This document shows positions 52,672 to 60,626 of a stretch of 63,198 nt of DNA, in pieces. The translations under genes were made by a program, and so were the position numbers. Position 1 is the first letter of the stretch, and each line of letters begins with the position of its first letter. This stretch comes from a virus: the IMG/VR virus record IMGVR_UViG_3300045929_000106, positions 1 to 63,198 of that record, one strand, 5' to 3'. Under the pieces are notes generated by a model that was given only the letters and a program-made list of their open reading frames with translations, did not search any database and was not told the DNA's origin.

Positions 52672-53027
52672 CACGCCGTCCTCGTCATCGGCACCACGCG
52701 GCTCCGGCGCGCGTACTTCAGCAGGCGCTGGCACCGCTCGGTCAGGTCGCCTTCGCTGGCGCGCTCGTTGAAGGAGGCCTTGTCGTAGGCGTCCAGCTCC
52801 ACGTAACCGGCGGCGGTGACTTCGACCAGGGAGTCATCCGTGTTCCCGGCCACCGCTATCCACTTCCAGTGGGCGATGCTGCCGAGCGTGTTGGCGTGGA
52901 AGTGCCGCAGGTAACCGAGAGTGGTTTTGTTGTGCGCGAGGTACTTCAACATCGCGTACTGGTGACGGCTCAAATTGCGGGGTTTCTCGTCTGAAGACTG
53001 CACTGAATTACTCCTCACTAGTCGCAT
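52671..53027 (-). CDS. Hypothetical protein
   Basis: A 118-residue protein starting MRLVRSNSVQ at 53027, with LSRHQYAMLKYLAHNKTTLG near 19-38, suggestive of a winged helix, and a basic C-terminal end. The ATG overlaps the previous stop. A DNA-binding regulator is possible. Confidence 0.5.
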   Translation of the reverse strand: MRLVRSNSVQSSDEKPRNLSRHQYAMLKYLAHNKTTLGYLRHFHANTLGSIAHWKWIAVAGNTDDSLVEVTAAGYVELDAYDKASFNERASEGDLTERCQRLLKYARRSRVVPMTRTA

Positions 53028-53569
53028 TATCGGCCTCCCTTCAGCATGCGCTTGAAGTGGTCGAGGCACTCGTTGTAGATGTCGATGCGCACCTGCATGG
53101 CGGCGCAGGCGTCCTCCAGGGTCACCACGGGGGCGGGGGAGGCTTGCGGGAGAACGTGCGGGACGCGGAGATGCTGGACGGGGACCAGGGCCGTCGAGTG
53201 GCCGTTGCCCAGAAGGCCCTCCCTCTTGAACTGGAGGCGGTAGTAGGTGAGGAGGGCGGTGCCCTTCCCGCCCTGGTTGAGGTTCCGCTCCTTCCAGGCT
53301 CTCCTCTCGGCGGCGTGGGGCAGGCTGTCGTACTCCTGCACCATGCGAAGCTTCTCCTCGCGGCTGGCGCTCGCGAACAGACCCTTGCCGGTGGCCGTAG
53401 GAACCGCCTGTTTGGCCAGATACTTCTTCCGCCACTGGTAGAAACGCGAGGGCTCAGGGACGCGCTCCTTCAGCCATGCAAGCCTGGGAACCCCGTGAGG
53501 CAGCGCGTCGAATTCCTCCAGGAGGGCTATCTTCTGGTCCTCCGGCAGGCGCGGTCTTCGTTTCTTCAT
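53027..53569 (-). CDS. Protein with two transposase-type HTH-like repeats
   Basis: A 180-residue protein with two similar units: LPEDQKIALLEEFDALPHG...FYQWRKKYL, then SREEKLRMVQEYDSLPHA...YYRLQF, both like the HTH of IS3-type OrfA. The rest is a Pro/Val-rich linker and a helix. First gene of the leftward accessory operon. AGAAGGGACACATTG lies before the ATG, a weak variant of the leader found in the plus-strand operon. Confidence 0.6.
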   Translation of the reverse strand: MKKRRPRLPEDQKIALLEEFDALPHGVPRLAWLKERVPEPSRFYQWRKKYLAKQAVPTATGKGLFASASREEKLRMVQEYDSLPHAAERRAWKERNLNQGGKGTALLTYYRLQFKREGLLGNGHSTALVPVQHLRVPHVLPQASPAPVVTLEDACAAMQVRIDIYNECLDHFKRMLKGGR

Positions 53570-53883
53570 CAATGTGTCCCTTCTGGTTAAAGATCAACTA
53601 CAGTCAGGACTTTATCACACATCTAAACGCAAATCAGTTCATCCGCCAACGGCGTTTCCGCCACAACCCCTGCCACGTCTTCCGCCCGCGCCGAGGCCGC
53701 TTGAGGCCGAGGCACCAGGGCGGAACCGGGGCCCCCTGACACCGGCTCCATCGGAATCTTCACTTACACCCACAGGAGCAGTCTAAAACGGGGGGCCGGG
53801 ATACGCAAGTAGCAGGAACTCGATGAATTTTAGAGTAGAGAAATAGGTGGTGTTAAGCCATGGATATAACAGTTATATCGCCG
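53570..53883. promoter_or_regulatory. Control region with a palindromic operator-like site
   Basis: This 314-base gap has no gene. It holds GATATAACAGTTATATC-type symmetry at 53863-53879 (core ATATAACAGTTATAT, 53864-53878). The same core occurs at 62024-62038 and, with one mismatch, at 62066-62080. The gap faces the start of the leftward accessory operon. No promoter elements stand out. The sites suit a regulator or a ParB-type binding site. Confidence 0.55.
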
Positions 53884-54156
53884 TTAAATCGTGTGGTAGG
53901 TGCAGGCGGCCTTGTCCGCGCCCGCCGCGCCGAAGACGTAGATGGAACTCAGGTCGTAGGAGTTGGCGCTGCCGCAGGGCGGGAGCATCAGGCCGGTGGT
54001 GGGGACCGGCGACCCGGTAGTGGCGGAGACCGTCGAGTCGCCCACCCGGATCGAGCTGCCGGTGGCGACGAGGTACACCCAGGCCGCGCGCTTGCTGGTC
54101 GAGGAGAGCTTGGTGGCGGTCCCGTTCGGCGTGACATCGGCTACGGAGTGAAGCAT
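53884..54156 (-). CDS. Small virion-type protein
   Basis: A 90-residue Ser/Thr/Val-rich beta protein (STSKRAAWVYLVATGSSIRV, YDLSSIYVFGAAGADK) resembling small phage virion or decoration proteins of unknown function. It is distant from the main late operon but shares its composition. It may be a late gene with its own promoter, or a moron. Confidence 0.55.
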   Translation of the reverse strand: MLHSVADVTPNGTATKLSSTSKRAAWVYLVATGSSIRVGDSTVSATTGSPVPTTGLMLPPCGSANSYDLSSIYVFGAAGADKAACTYHTI

Positions 54157-54210
54157 GCGGACATTCTATGGGGCGGGAGCCGGAAGGGTAAAGTGACAGT
54201 TGCGGCCCGG

Positions 54211-54264
54211 AAAAACGAAGGGCCCCAAGCCCCCGGCGCCGCAAAAACGAAGGGCCCCAAGCCC
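54211..54264. repeat. 22-bp direct repeat
   Basis: AAAAACGAAGGGCCCCAAGC(CC) occurs at 54211-54232 and again at 54243-54264, 32 bp apart, in the gap upstream of the virion-type gene. Each copy contains GGGCCCC, a short palindrome. It may be a duplicated control element. Confidence 0.75.
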
Positions 54265-54391
54265 TCCCCCCGGAGAACGGAGCCCTTAAAGCATGCCTAT
54301 TCCATTGGGTGAATCCAGGCGTTGCTACCCCTAAGTATAGCAGCGGGCCGAAAATCGCTTACTTTAGCGGTAAATACGCGCGGGAAAAAGA

Positions 54392-54549
54392 GGGAAGCCG
54401 CCCGCCGCGCCTGCGCCAGACTCCGGCGGCAGACTGGCTCCATAATCGGGTAGGCTTCCCCCCGTCCCGGCTCCTACCGTGATTCATCAACGCGGACACA
54501 CGAGCTGCGCCGTTCCTGGATCTCCCAGGACACCACAGCGGCAGGAGCC
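54392..54549. other. Structured non-coding segment
   Basis: Two long inverted repeats lie back to back: GGGAAGCC (54392-54399) with GGCTTCCC (54453-54460), and GGCTCCT (54469-54475) with AGGAGCC (54543-54549). The second encloses a further stem, TCCTGG...CCAGGA (54515-54531). The rest of the 54157-54680 gap shows nothing more. A tRNA was considered and not supported. A structured RNA or terminator cluster is possible. Confidence 0.4.
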
Positions 54550-54680
54550 AGAATTAGACTAACAGAAAAATAGGCGAGATCAGCGCCTTGGTGTCTAATC
54601 GGGCGTAATTTCGGGGCGAACGCACTGTTTTTGCGCTCAATTGGCGGCGGCCTGCCGCAAATCGCCGCACATTGCGGGGT

Positions 54681-55070
54681 CTAGGACGCTGCGCCGATAA
54701 CCTCCGGCATCTGCATGTTGATCTCGCCCGAAATCGCCGCCGGGGCGGTTTTCCGGGCCGCTTTCCGCCCCTTTTTCGTGTTTTTGCGCGCATTTCCGGT
54801 TTTTGCCGCCCTTTTGGCCGCCCGGTGCGCCTTGGCCCACCGCTTCCGCTGCGCTTCCGCGATGCGCTCGCGCCCCTCCGCCGAAATCCTGTGCGTCACG
54901 TGTTTTTGCGGGGCCGGGGCCGCTGAAACCGCCGCCGGGACCCGCCTGCCGCCCATTTGCCGGGAGAGCCCCTCGATCTGCGCCATAATCTCGGCGTGGC
55001 GGCGCTCCAGGCCCGCGAGGACGTAACCTAGCACCTCTGTTTCGCTAAACCCGTCTAATCTTAAGTTCAA
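54681..55070 (-). CDS. Small basic DNA-binding-like protein
   Basis: A 129-residue protein, highly Lys/Arg/Ala-rich in its second half (RISAEGRERIAEAQRKRWAK, then KKGRKAARK), with a coiled first 40 residues. The basic repeats resemble histone-like or nucleoid proteins of soil bacteria. A DNA-compaction or regulatory role is inferred. It overlaps no gene and is preceded by control DNA to 55570. Confidence 0.55.
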   Translation of the reverse strand: MNLRLDGFSETEVLGYVLAGLERRHAEIMAQIEGLSRQMGGRRVPAAVSAAPAPQKHVTHRISAEGRERIAEAQRKRWAKAHRAAKRAAKTGNARKNTKKGRKAARKTAPAAISGEINMQMPEVIGAAS

Positions 55071-55145
55071 GTAACACCTCCTGAGAGTTAGATTAGCGGA
55101 AATTCAACCAGTAAGAGGGATTTTTTTTAGGGATATGCGAAATCA

Positions 55146-55164
55146 GCCCGCGCCGCGCGCGGGC
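55146..55164 (-). terminator. GC-rich perfect hairpin
   Basis: GCCCGCGC (55146-55153) and GCGCGGGC (55157-55164) form an eight-base perfect stem with a three-base loop. Downstream on the minus strand an A-rich stretch becomes a U-rich one only in part. It separates the plus-strand accessory operon control region from the minus-strand gene ahead of 55070. Confidence 0.35.
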
Positions 55165-55322
55165 CCCCGGGACCCCTTGGACAATCGGCGGGAACCCCCG
55201 CCAGCAGGCCCCAGGAACGATAAGAGCCCATATCGCACAGGGTTTAGCAGGCACACCGGGCCCAGGATCGGCACGCTTACCGTGGCCGTCCTGACTGACA
55301 TGCTGGTGTCTGATCTGACAGC

Positions 55323-55471
55323 GTGTCCTAAAAGCTTAGGACACATGCCCGTATACGGTGCAATACACCGCTAACGTTAACGGTAAAGTAAGGGAAATAC
55401 GCCACTTTGCAGAATAAAGCGATGTATTCGCTTTTTATGCGCTTTGTTGTCAAGTAGTTAACTATAGTTAA
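55323..55471. promoter_or_regulatory. Palindrome-rich control region of the plus-strand accessory operon
   Basis: Four symmetric elements stand in 149 bases. A 22-base hairpin GTGTCCTAA/TTAGGACAC lies at 55323-55344. CCGTATACGG lies at 55349-55358, a near palindrome CCGCTAACGTTAACGG at 55368-55383, and TTAACTATAGTTAA at 55458-55471. A TTGTCA lies at 55447. The plus-strand operon begins about 150 bases later. Operator clusters for one or more repressors are likely. Confidence 0.6.
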
Positions 55472-55624
55472 GACGGCGGTATTCCACAGTTTTCTTTCGT
55501 TTGTTATCAACAAATCGGTACTTTGCATGTAAAAAGACAGCCGTTGATAAACGCAGATACCGCACAAGGGTAGATAATGGTCATGCCGTGCTTATCATCC
55601 ACGGCAGAAACGGAGCAACACACG

Positions 55625-55777
55625 ATGAAACGAACCGCCCGCGCTATCAAAGTTAACCGCCCGAAAGGCTACCGGACCATCCTCACGTCAGCAGACGCTA
55701 AGACCGTGAAAGGCGAGAAACTGGGCTATCGCACCGGTATCTTTTACGGAGCCCCGGTAACGAATCCGGCGTCATGA
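55625..55777 (+). CDS. GP88-like protein, N-terminal fragment
   Basis: A 50-residue frame ending in a TGA that shares its TCATGA with the ATG of the next gene. Residues TSADAKTVKGEKLGYRTGIF resemble the N-terminal SAGNAKTRKGEKLGYLTGI start of phage GP88/DUF7227-type proteins, and the next gene continues at the right place. The two look like one gene separated by a -1 frame step or split into coupled parts. Start at 55625 chosen by family length. Confidence 0.6.
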   Translation: MKRTARAIKVNRPKGYRTILTSADAKTVKGEKLGYRTGIFYGAPVTNPAS

Positions 55778-56421
55778 ACACTTGCACGTACGCCAGTGCC
55801 GAGTGCTTAGAGGCGTGCCTCTTTACTGCCGGTAGGGCGGAGTACCTGCCGAGCATCATTGAAGCCCGGGTCGCCAAGACCGTATTTCTCCATGAGAACC
55901 GCGCGCTGTTCCTGGAATCGGTGCAAGCGGATCTTCGTTCACTCCGCAACTACTGTATAAAGCACTCTACCCGTAAAACCCCCATGACTCCCGCAACACG
56001 TCCTAACGGAACCACAGATATGGCATGGCTCGGCATGTGGATCGCTGACAACAACCCCGATATTCAGGTGTACGACTACACGAAGCTTCCCAAGGCGTGG
56101 TTGCGCGTGCGGTCTAACTATCACCTGACGTTCTCTTACTCCGGACACAACCTGTCCGACGCTATAGCATGCCTTGCGCATGGCGTAAACGTGGCGGTAG
56201 TGTTTGATACCCGTAAAGGTCGCAAGCTTCCCGAGTCCTGGAACGGGTATACGGTCATTGACGGCGATATGCATGACCTGCGCTTCTTGGACCCCAAGGG
56301 CGTTGTAGTTGGCTTGCGCGCGAAAGGGAAAGCCCGCAAGGTAGACAGCGCGTTTGTGGTCAAGACCAATGGAACGGCGCCTATCGGTCAGAAGCCCGCG
56401 TTCGTTACGTTTGCAGCGTAG
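55774..56421 (+). CDS. GP88-like protein, main part
   Basis: The 215-residue product starts MNTCTYASAECLEACLFTAG and contains NGTTDMAWLG, QVYDYTKLPK, NYHLTFSYSGHNLSDAI and DGDMHDLRFLDPKGVVVGLR, all typical of GP88/DUF7227 phage proteins. Their function is unknown; the cysteine cluster suggests a metal site. The N-terminal 50 residues are in the separate frame upstream, joined by a four-base overlap. Confidence 0.7.
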   Translation: MNTCTYASAECLEACLFTAGRAEYLPSIIEARVAKTVFLHENRALFLESVQADLRSLRNYCIKHSTRKTPMTPATRPNGTTDMAWLGMWIADNNPDIQVYDYTKLPKAWLRVRSNYHLTFSYSGHNLSDAIACLAHGVNVAVVFDTRKGRKLPESWNGYTVIDGDMHDLRFLDPKGVVVGLRAKGKARKVDSAFVVKTNGTAPIGQKPAFVTFAA

Positions 56422-56423
56422 TA

Positions 56424-56437
56424 AATCGAAAGGACAC
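56424..56437 (+). promoter_or_regulatory. Repeated leader containing the ribosome binding site
   Basis: AATCGAAAGGACAC precedes the gene at 56445. The same sequence recurs, exact or with one or two changes, at 56669, 57045, 57519 and 58633, each a few bases before an ATG. AAAGGA is the Shine-Dalgarno core. The flanking bases TCG and CAC are also kept, so more than ribosome binding is conserved. Confidence 0.8.
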
Positions 56438-56444
56438 AAACACA

Positions 56445-56612
56445 ATGAATACCCGTTACCACAAAGCAGGCAATACCTGGAACGCAATGACATACACTGA
56501 CCGCGCCAATTGGCTACTGAGCGTAGGCCAGTATCCCGCATGGCAGACAGAGTCTTGGTGGCATTTGCCTACGTCTATTCGGAGCGCCTTTATCGCGCAT
56601 CTGACCCAATAG
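56445..56612 (+). CDS. Small hypothetical protein
   Basis: A 55-residue, Trp-rich protein (NTWNAMTYTDRANWLLSVGQ, WQTESWWHLP) with the repeated leader just upstream. The spacing of the leader supports the ATG. No family recognised. Confidence 0.6.
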   Translation: MNTRYHKAGNTWNAMTYTDRANWLLSVGQYPAWQTESWWHLPTSIRSAFIAHLTQ

Positions 56613-56690
56613 CGCGCTAGGGGCCTGTTACGCGCGGTAATAGGCCCCACTGAGCGCTGTTAGGCTCCAATCGAAAGGACACTGACGAAC

Positions 56691-56987
56691 ATGACATTTG
56701 ACGAACGTAAGCGAGTAAGCGAAATGACGGATGCGGCTGTCTGGTGGCAGCATATGCCCCGCTGTCGCGCATGTGATGCTGGCCTTAATTCGCTTGCTTA
56801 CCATGACTGCCAGCACAAATGGGTGGAAGTAGCCTCTTACCAGAATGGCGACAGGCTGATGCGGCTGTTTCGGAAAGACTCCGAATGGCGCATGACCGGC
56901 AGCCCCTATGGTGACCATAGCTTGTCTGACGCAAGCGACACGCGCGCCATGGCCCATTGGCAGGGATACCGCCACCAGACGCGGTAA
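56691..56987 (+). CDS. Small zinc-binding-like protein
   Basis: A 98-residue protein with CRACD near residue 25 and a later Cys and His (HDCQHKW) that could form a zinc site, and a basic C-terminus. Leader sequence TCGAAAGGACAC lies nine bases upstream. Function unknown. Confidence 0.55.
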   Translation: MTFDERKRVSEMTDAAVWWQHMPRCRACDAGLNSLAYHDCQHKWVEVASYQNGDRLMRLFRKDSEWRMTGSPYGDHSLSDASDTRAMAHWQGYRHQTR

Positions 56988-57060
56988 TTGCTCACGGCAT
57001 GCCGTGGTCAATACGCGCGCATGCCAGGGGGCTGTTACCCCTATATCGAAAGGACACCTT

Positions 57061-57513
57061 ATGCATACGACTCAAGAGTGGTACAAGACCTACCGGACGC
57101 GCGGCGAGAAACCCGCCCGCGCCCTCTATCTCGCGCGCCTGTCGCGCGCCTCCGAGGCCGAGAATGAGGCCCTTTTGTCGCAACTCTCCAGCCCTTCCCG
57201 CGCCCGGGTGGAGCGGTTCGTGGATGACTTTATCCGCTCGCGCGAGGTCGAATGCCTGACCTCCGAGCGGGACTCCGACTTCTATAACGATCCCGAGCGG
57301 GCCGCGCGCGTCCACAAGGCTGCCGAGTACGGGTCTGACGGGAAGTATCACGCCGAGGTCATTCAGGACTGGCGGGACGCCTTTAGCGCATGGGTGCGTG
57401 ACCGCAAGTCTTGGGCCGAGTGCCAGCGCTTTACAGCCGCTGTAGAGGCCTCGTTTACCGCCACCGAGTTGTGGCACGAGTTCAACGGTTCGCTGGATCA
57501 GGAAATCGGCTAG
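57061..57513 (+). CDS. Hypothetical helical protein
   Basis: A 150-residue, mostly helical and highly charged protein. The leader stands three bases before the ATG. The middle (ARVERFVDDFIRSREVECLT) is amphipathic. It may be a DNA- or protein-binding accessory. No signature. Confidence 0.55.
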   Translation: MHTTQEWYKTYRTRGEKPARALYLARLSRASEAENEALLSQLSSPSRARVERFVDDFIRSREVECLTSERDSDFYNDPERAARVHKAAEYGSDGKYHAEVIQDWRDAFSAWVRDRKSWAECQRFTAAVEASFTATELWHEFNGSLDQEIG

Positions 57514-57540
57514 TAACTAATCGAAAGGACACCAACTAAC

Positions 57541-58017
57541 ATGGAAACGACTATCAATCGCAACCTGTTGCTGCACGCTGTCGGGCGCGCGATCACCTGC
57601 CCCCAGTGCGCCTCGCGCCACGTTCTGGACGCCCCCGCCTCTGTGCTGGTCACGCTCACCCCTACAACCTCTGACCCCGCGCTCAATACCACGCGCGAGT
57701 ACGTCATGTGCGGCCAGTATTGGGACACGGTGAAACACGCCATGTTCGACATTTGGGGCTCGCAAGTGTCCGTGCTGGATGGCCGGGAGTTGTTCCCGGC
57801 CCCCGCCACCTCGCGCAGGAAGCCCCGCCCGAGGCCCCAGACGGCCCACAAGCGCACGGACCCCTACACCGGGCCCTTTCCCCGCAAGCGGCACAGCCAC
57901 CGCTGCAAGGGCTGTGAGGCTCATGGCCAGTACAACGCTGTCGCCTGCTATAAGCAGCGCTGCACGTGCCCGCAACTGACCGAGGCCTGCTCGTGGTGCC
58001 GCCGGGAGGTGAAGTAG
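57541..58017 (+). CDS. Zinc-binding-like protein with double Cys clusters
   Basis: A 158-residue protein with CPQC at 20-23 near the start and a C-terminal CKGC, C-x7-C, CTC and C-x2-C series (residues 122 on). A basic Pro/Arg linker joins the two. The leader precedes the ATG. Two zinc sites are likely; nucleic-acid binding is inferred. Confidence 0.55.
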   Translation: METTINRNLLLHAVGRAITCPQCASRHVLDAPASVLVTLTPTTSDPALNTTREYVMCGQYWDTVKHAMFDIWGSQVSVLDGRELFPAPATSRRKPRPRPQTAHKRTDPYTGPFPRKRHSHRCKGCEAHGQYNAVACYKQRCTCPQLTEACSWCRREVK

Positions 58018-58018
58018 C

Positions 58019-58408
58019 ATGGCGCGAACCAACTACACGCGCATGGCCCTGGCCCGCGTGATCAACGAGAGCGGGGTCGCCGCTGACCCCCGCCCGAATA
58101 TCGCGGGTGTCATGGTCACCAATGCCTGGAACAAAGCCAAAGCGGCGGGCCTGCTCCGCCCGCTGACCGGGGAGGAACTCCAGCAGTATCTCGGCAACCG
58201 GCGGGGTGTGCGCGCGGTCCTGCTGGCCATGCTGGGCGCGGCGGCAGAGGACGAGGCCCGGAGCCTGCTCTGGCATAGCTTGGAGCCCAGTTACCAGCGC
58301 TGCTCTGAGGCCCTGGAAGGCGTGGTCGCAGAGATCTCGCACGTGCGCAATGGACGCGGGTTCTGGACGCTGACCGAGGCCGGTCTGGCGCAATTGGAGG
58401 CCGAGTAA
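58019..58408 (+). CDS. Hypothetical protein
   Basis: A 129-residue helical protein. ATG one base after the previous stop, TAATG overlap with the next gene. No leader, so it is translated by coupling. The N-terminal 60 residues could be a DNA-binding domain. No family seen. Confidence 0.5.
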   Translation: MARTNYTRMALARVINESGVAADPRPNIAGVMVTNAWNKAKAAGLLRPLTGEELQQYLGNRRGVRAVLLAMLGAAAEDEARSLLWHSLEPSYQRCSEALEGVVAEISHVRNGRGFWTLTEAGLAQLEAE

Positions 58409-58527
58409 TGGTCGCTTACGAGTGGCTGGTGGAGACCATGGACGGCGAGGATATCGCGGACGTGTCGCACTGGGACACCCTCGCCCAGGAAAAGCGTCTC
58501 GCGCGCCGAAAGGCTGTGCGGAAGTAG
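58408..58527 (+). CDS. Very small hypothetical protein
   Basis: A 39-residue frame (MVAYEWLVETMDGEDIADVS, then a basic end) that begins in the last base of the previous stop. Short but coupled. Could be a regulator or an accessory toxin/antitoxin-like peptide. Confidence 0.45.
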   Translation: MVAYEWLVETMDGEDIADVSHWDTLAQEKRLARRKAVRK

Positions 58528-58649
58528 CCGAGCCCAATGCGTAGGCCAGGGCGCTTAGCCCTGGCGCTACGCAGGTAGGGCGACCCTACGGCGTGGACAA
58601 AGCGCGAATAGGGCGATCCTACGGAACGATTCAATCGAGAAAGGACACC

Positions 58650-59093
58650 ATGACATACGAAGCCAAGATAGAGACGCCGCAGGGGCTGGAGACGGTCCAC
58701 TGCACAGACGAGCAGATCGACATGCTCCCGCCGTCTAGCGGGGCCCGTATCCTGCGCGACGAGCAGCGCGCGGGAGTTTACGTGTCTGACGCGGAGATCG
58801 CGCGCCAGTATCACCGGGAGGCCCCCATGCGCGAGGCTGAACGCGCGGGCGAGGCGCGCGGCTGGAAACCCGCCATCCGCTGGCCGCAAGCGCCCGTGGA
58901 CGCCGAGGTCTGGTTCCAGATCGAGTTCAGCCCCAAGGGCGCGAATGACTGGGCCCTGGTGGACGGCCAGACCTGGGAACTGCTGGCGAACGCCCGCGCC
59001 GTTATGCGCAACCTCGCCAACATGCACGTCATTCACGGCGACGTGGAGTATCGCGTGGTCCGCAAGACCGTCACCACGGAGGTGGCCGAGTGA
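58650..59093 (+). CDS. Hypothetical protein
   Basis: A 147-residue protein starting MTYEAKIETPQG after the fifth leader copy (AATCGAGAAAGGACAC). A strand-rich first part is followed by a charged helix and a beta C-terminus. It overlaps the recombinase by four bases. A partner of the recombinase is possible. Confidence 0.5.
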   Translation: MTYEAKIETPQGLETVHCTDEQIDMLPPSSGARILRDEQRAGVYVSDAEIARQYHREAPMREAERAGEARGWKPAIRWPQAPVDAEVWFQIEFSPKGANDWALVDGQTWELLANARAVMRNLANMHVIHGDVEYRVVRKTVTTEVAE

Positions 59094-60067
59094 CCGCTGA
59101 AGTGATCACCATCCCCCAGAGACAGCCCGTCGAAGCCTTGATCGAGGTAGCCCTCGCCACCTGCGAGAGCCCCGAGACGCGGCGCTCGTACTCGACGCAA
59201 CTTCGCAAGTTCATCGCGTCTGGACGCCCCCTCACCCGCGAGGGGGTGGCCTTCTTCCTCCAGGCGCAGCGGGAGGCCGGGAACGGCCCCGCCACGCTCT
59301 CCTCGTGCCTCGCCGCCATCCGGCGGCTGGTGGCCGAGGCCCACGTTCGCGGCCTCGTCAGCGATGCCGAGTATTACGGGATCGGCCAGTTGAAGTCGGG
59401 CAAGGTCTACAAGAACCGGCGGGGGTTGTGGCTCACCCTCGCGCAAACCAAGCAACTGCTGGCCCTGCCCGATAGAGCCGCCTACTGGGGCAAGCGGGAC
59501 GCCTGCCTGCTCTCGTGCATGATCGGCTGCGGGTTCCGCCGGGAGGAGATGGCCCGCCTCCGCTGGTCGCACTACCAGGAACGCGAAGGCCGCATGTGTT
59601 GGGTGGATTTTGTGGGCAAGGGCCGGAAGCAGCGCACCGTGCCGGTGCCCTCGTGGGCCCAGGCCGACATCGACGCCTGGAGGGAAACGGCGCTCAACGA
59701 GCCCCATCCGCCGCGCCCCGCCGGGACCGAGGCCAACCCCCGCTACGCGCTCGACAACGAGTACGTGATGCAGGGCTACGCGGCCTTCTCGCTCTACCGG
59801 ATCATCGAACGCTACGGCGAGAAGCTCGGCCTGGACCTCGCCCCCCACGATCTCCGGCGCACCCTGGCGCAACTGTTGCGCAAGTCCGGGGCCCCGCTGG
59901 AGCAGATCCAGCACACGCTCGGCCACGAGAAGATCGCGACCACCGTCATCTACCTGGGCGCGTCCCTAGAGCTGGCCCCCGGCGCCGCCGCCGTGGACAA
60001 GATCGCTCTAGGGATGCCCGCCACAGGCCCCCAGACGCCCCAGGGTGCGCCGGGAGGTGCCCGGTGA
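59090..60067 (+). CDS. Xer-type tyrosine recombinase
   Basis: A 325-residue tyrosine recombinase with a full set of catalytic residues: Arg150 (GCGFRREEMARLRW), Lys177 (VGKGRKQRTV), His253 and Arg256 (PHDLRRT), His279 (LGHEK) and Tyr288 (TTVIYLG). The N-terminal SAM-like core-binding domain spans about residues 12-85. GTG start overlapping the upstream stop. Compared with the integrase at 47.8 kb it is smaller and Xer-like, fitting multimer resolution of a plasmid form. Inference. Confidence 0.8.
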   Translation: MTAEVITIPQRQPVEALIEVALATCESPETRRSYSTQLRKFIASGRPLTREGVAFFLQAQREAGNGPATLSSCLAAIRRLVAEAHVRGLVSDAEYYGIGQLKSGKVYKNRRGLWLTLAQTKQLLALPDRAAYWGKRDACLLSCMIGCGFRREEMARLRWSHYQEREGRMCWVDFVGKGRKQRTVPVPSWAQADIDAWRETALNEPHPPRPAGTEANPRYALDNEYVMQGYAAFSLYRIIERYGEKLGLDLAPHDLRRTLAQLLRKSGAPLEQIQHTLGHEKIATTVIYLGASLELAPGAAAVDKIALGMPATGPQTPQGAPGGAR

Positions 60068-60456
60068 CCGAGAAGCGCCCGCCGTTCACCCACAAAATCG
60101 CTGACGGGTTGGTGATCGCCACCCGCTACTACCTCCAGAACGTGACGGTGCGGGGTGGCGACAACAACGACATGGAGTTGTGGGAAGCGGTGGCCGCCGC
60201 CGCCGAGTGGGTGCGCAAGTTTCTCGACTGGACCGAGAAGCACAAGGGGCGGATGCCCACGCTCGCGCAGCCCAAGCTCGGCCCGCATAAACGGCGCGGA
60301 CGCCCGCCCAAGCCGGTCAAGAAAATCGCGCCCAAGATGCAAGAGGCTATCGAGGAGCGCAGGAAGTCGAATCTCGTGAAATGGCCGGGAGTCGAGGCCA
60401 TGCTGAAAGCGCGCCGGGAAAAGCGGGAACGCGAGAAGGGAGAAAAGAGCCAATGA
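60064..60456 (+). CDS. Basic protein with AT-hook-like motif
   Basis: A 130-residue protein starting VTEKRPPFTH; residues 77-89 read HKRRGRPPKPVKK, an AT-hook-like RGRP core, and the end is basic and helical. GTG overlaps the recombinase stop (GTGA). DNA binding is likely, possibly as an accessory to the recombinase. Confidence 0.6.
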   Translation: MTEKRPPFTHKIADGLVIATRYYLQNVTVRGGDNNDMELWEAVAAAAEWVRKFLDWTEKHKGRMPTLAQPKLGPHKRRGRPPKPVKKIAPKMQEAIEERRKSNLVKWPGVEAMLKARREKREREKGEKSQ

Positions 60457-60626
60457 CCCCCAAGGCCCTCCGGTGGTGGCTGGAGGAGTGGCACAAGGCC
60501 GCCGCCCTCGCCTGCTACTACCGGTGCCCGCTGACCGTCACGCAATTCTGCGCCTCGCGCGGCCTGGAGGAACTAGAGCGGAACCAGTTGCTCGCGTTTT
60601 TCCAGGCCTGTGGAGTTGAGGTATGA
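60453..60626 (+). CDS. Small hypothetical protein
   Basis: A 57-residue protein, ATGA overlap with the previous gene, ending QACGVEV. The same heptapeptide is encoded again, with different codons, at the end of the 12-residue frame at 60623-60661. No family recognised. A possible short toxin/antitoxin or regulator. Confidence 0.5.
   Translation: MTPKALRWWLEEWHKAAALACYYRCPLTVTQFCASRGLEELERNQLLAFFQACGVEV

Noticed and set aside
54469-54549. Seven-base acceptor-like stem suggesting a tRNA
   Set aside because: No D-arm, anticodon arm or T-arm pattern on either strand; treated as a structured segment instead.
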